From an uncultured cyanobacterium (GTDB lineage Bacteria > Cyanobacteriota > Vampirovibrionia > Vampirovibrionales > JAGQHJ01), in assembly GCA_937922745.1 (NCBI GenBank), contig CALAJO010000146.1, positions 1 to 55,361 on the forward strand: 55,361 bases of DNA. Direction: 5' to 3'. Position numbers and translations under genes: made by a program. The notes beneath the pieces were generated by a model. That model had not been told where the DNA came from. It searched no databases and saw only the letters and a list, made by a program, of their open reading frames with translations. Below, piece after piece: positions 53,608-55,361 of this stretch. Within the stretch, counting starts at the first letter, position 1. Every line of letters begins with the position of its first letter.

Positions 53608-54501
53608 ATGTCAAACCTATACGCACTATTTCCAGGGACAATCCCTGCCTATAAAGAAATCGAGTCGGCTGTCAGTCATCAATTTATTGTGACGCAGGTC
53701 GATAAGATCGAAGCATTATCCAAATTCCGCGAGGAGAAGGGTGTTGTGATTCTGGGTGATACGCCTGAGCGCGCCGCCTCCTTCGTCACCATGATTCGTA
53801 AAGTCGCGCCGCGCTTGTGCCCGGTCGTTGTTCTGGATGAAAAAGACAAGGACAATATCCCGGAAACATTGGCCAACTTATCCGATGTCCTCATCAGCCC
53901 CAATCATCCGCGTGAGATTCAATGCCGGATTAACCGCGCCTTGCACCTTTCCGAGCTGCGGTATCTTATCGATACCTCGGCCCAGTTGGATGAAGCCACG
54001 CAGCTTTATACATACCAATATTTCCTTAAGCGGCTGGGAGAAGAGATGGCCCTCTCCAAACGGCATTTATCCCCGGTTACTTGCGTCATTATCAGCATTT
54101 CCTATTACGAAATCTATATGGACAGCTATGGTTTCAGCTTTGTGACCAATATCATGCAACAAGTGTCCCGAATGATTCGGGATCATGTGCGCCAGGAAGA
54201 CATTGTGGCACGGCTCGGCGATAGCGAAGTGGGGTTACTTTTGCCGCACAGCACGGAAAAGGGCGCCTTAGCCCTTATGAACCGATTGATCAAGTACGTG
54301 GAAAAAATCCCGGTTCATATCGGCGACCAGGTTGAACATTTGTCCCTGACTGTTGGCATTGCCGGTTATCCAACAAGCGATCAGGAAGAGATGGATCCTG
54401 ACACGCTGATCCGTTACACCCGGCACGCCTTGCATAGCGCCCGTTGCTCGGAATCGAAAAAAATTCAATTATTTTCTGAAATGAAGCCGTTTGTTGGATA
54501 A
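53608..54501 (+). CDS. Receiver-like plus degenerate GGDEF protein
   Basis: 297 aa. The N-terminal 115 residues resemble a receiver-type alpha/beta domain (FIVTQVDKIEALSKFREEKG, GVVILGDTPERAASFVTMIR, PVVVLDEKD). Residues 135-290 match a GGDEF domain (LYTYQYFLKRLGEEMALSKR, QEDIVARLGDSEVGLLLP, LSLTVGIAGYPT), but the active-site GGDEF reads LGDSEV, so cyclase activity is unlikely. It may bind GTP or c-di-GMP. The ATG at 53608 is only six bases after a TATAAT box. Confidence 0.75.
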   Translation: MSNLYALFPGTIPAYKEIESAVSHQFIVTQVDKIEALSKFREEKGVVILGDTPERAASFVTMIRKVAPRLCPVVVLDEKDKDNIPETLANLSDVLISPNHPREIQCRINRALHLSELRYLIDTSAQLDEATQLYTYQYFLKRLGEEMALSKRHLSPVTCVIISISYYEIYMDSYGFSFVTNIMQQVSRMIRDHVRQEDIVARLGDSEVGLLLPHSTEKGALALMNRLIKYVEKIPVHIGDQVEHLSLTVGIAGYPTSDQEEMDPDTLIRYTRHALHSARCSESKKIQLFSEMKPFVG

Positions 54502-54579
54502 TAAGACAACCTCTTGGCACAATTGAATCTCTTTGGGACAATTGTAGTTAAGTGAATCCCAACAGAAAGGACTTCCTCC

Positions 54580-55361
54580 ATGATGCATGTCACCTCGCGC
54601 CGTTTTGCCATGGGCTTGGCGTTCAGCCTTTTAATCGGTAATACGCTCCCCGCCCTGGCTGAAACCGTCTGGATACCCCGGCTCGGTTTCACTACGCAGG
54701 CAGCCAAGCACATCTACCTGGAAGCCCCGACGAAAGAAGAATTAGAAGCCCGCAAAGAAGCAGAAAAAAACCAGAAAAAAGCGGACGAACCCAAAAAGGA
54801 AGAGAAAAAGCCGGCCCAAACGTCTGATAAGCCGATGACGCGGGAACAAGCCCGCAAGCAGGCAGACAAGGAGCGCATGCTACGCAAGCTGGAGATTGCC
54901 AAAGGAATCCAGGAAAAGCGCGAGAACAAACCGGTTCGTGGGGAATTTTACCTGTATAACGTTAAGCAAAACCGCCTGATGTACCAGGTTGGAGCAGAGG
55001 CACAGTCTGCTAGCCCCTCTGGGATTGCACCTTTTGTCGTTAATTTTAACCAGCCCTTGCCGGAAGGCATCTACGATGTTGCGGTCCTAGGCAGCGGGCA
55101 CCGTAGCGTAATGCCTCTTCGCGTTTCCGACGCGATTTATTGGGACGCCATGAAGCCGGTATTGCAGGATATTACCAAAGCGCACTGCCCGATGCAGCCG
55201 GGCCGCTTCTTCGCGTTGCAACATTGCTACCAAATCAATATCCAGGATGGCAATACGATTAACCCGGTGAGCCGTTTAATTCTCGGTGGCTGGGATGTGG
55301 AAAACACACCGGATAATGGCGTGGTGAAAGATACGGCCCAGATTGCCAACCTGGCCCAGGA
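54580..55361 (+). CDS. Partial exported protein, possible GH9-type glycoside hydrolase
   Basis: 260 residues visible; the gene runs off the right edge. A signal peptide (RRFAMGLAFSLLIGNTLPAL, cut after ALA) starts after AAAGGA and ATG 54580. Then WIPRLGFTTQAAKHIYLE, a Lys/Glu-rich insertion of about 70 residues (EELEARKEAEKN, DEPKKEEKKPAQ), a beta-sandwich-like stretch (RGEFYLYNVKQNRLMYQV, EGIYDVAVLGSGHRSVMPLR) and VSDAIYWDAMKPVLQD. The Ig-like part followed by a (Y/W)-x-x-x-x-P-x-L helix is how GH9 endoglucanases begin, but the catalytic residues lie beyond the window. Confidence 0.55.
   Translation, partial: MMHVTSRRFAMGLAFSLLIGNTLPALAETVWIPRLGFTTQAAKHIYLEAPTKEELEARKEAEKNQKKADEPKKEEKKPAQTSDKPMTREQARKQADKERMLRKLEIAKGIQEKRENKPVRGEFYLYNVKQNRLMYQVGAEAQSASPSGIAPFVVNFNQPLPEGIYDVAVLGSGHRSVMPLRVSDAIYWDAMKPVLQDITKAHCPMQPGRFFALQHCYQINIQDGNTINPVSRLILGGWDVENTPDNGVVKDTAQIANLAQ

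Overview
The window is about 52% GC, densely coded on both strands, with no rRNA, CRISPR array, insertion sequence or prophage visible. The housekeeping genes (leuS, rpsB-tsf-pyrH, tig-clpP-clpX, uvrA, folC, dcd, upp, bioB, dinG) are chromosomal. ClpP is close to the cyanobacterial type, the two tRNA genes lack an encoded CCA, and there are no photosynthesis genes. Together with type IV pilins, a secreted subtilase, a calpain-like protease and a possible cellulase, this fits a non-photosynthetic cyanobacterial relative (Vampirovibrionia/Melainabacteria, Vampirovibrio-like). That placement is inference and should be tested with the marker proteins.

Layout. 1-876: start of a partial gene with a strong promoter, then an array of ~72-bp palindrome-containing tandem repeats. 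877-4780: bioB, two small membrane proteins, a TPR lipoprotein-like/exported protein, a small winged-helix protein and a lone Flp-type pilin. 5106-9773: leuS, an HDOD signalling protein and a fused two-domain siroheme decarboxylase. 10181-16245: four-gene minor-pilin cluster in which two members are very large, with repeat-rich C-terminal domains. 16446-20623: dicarboxylate/glutamate symporter and the rpsB-tsf-pyrH operon. 20860-25801: small stress proteins, dinG, upp, pterin dehydratase. 25877-29443: amidohydrolase, enolase-superfamily epimerase and DUF1611 protein, which match a D-glutamate catabolic module. 29572-41267: uvrA, CBS protein, Gdx/SugE-type exporter, small regulators, HD phosphohydrolase, folC, dcd and several unknowns. 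41347-49498: calpain-like protease, subtilase, zinc-ribbon YvyF-like protein, EEP phosphoesterase and a large RTX protein, an apparent secretion/host-interaction region. 49633-54501: tRNA-Ile(CAT), tRNA-Gly(GCC), tig-clpP-clpX and a degenerate GGDEF protein. 54580-end: an exported protein, possibly GH9, running off the window.

Regulatory picture. Nine promoters share an extended -10 box close to TTTGYTANNNT, several sitting so close to the start codon that the mRNAs would be leaderless or nearly so. Four convergent gene pairs overlap by exactly four bases, each sharing one tetranucleotide that reads as stop on both strands. A perfect palindrome is inserted in frame near the 5' end of pyrH. 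No wholly new system is demonstrated; the most promising leads are the giant propeller-like pilins, the calpain/subtilase/RTX region, and the hairpin-promoter overlap before the degenerate GGDEF gene.
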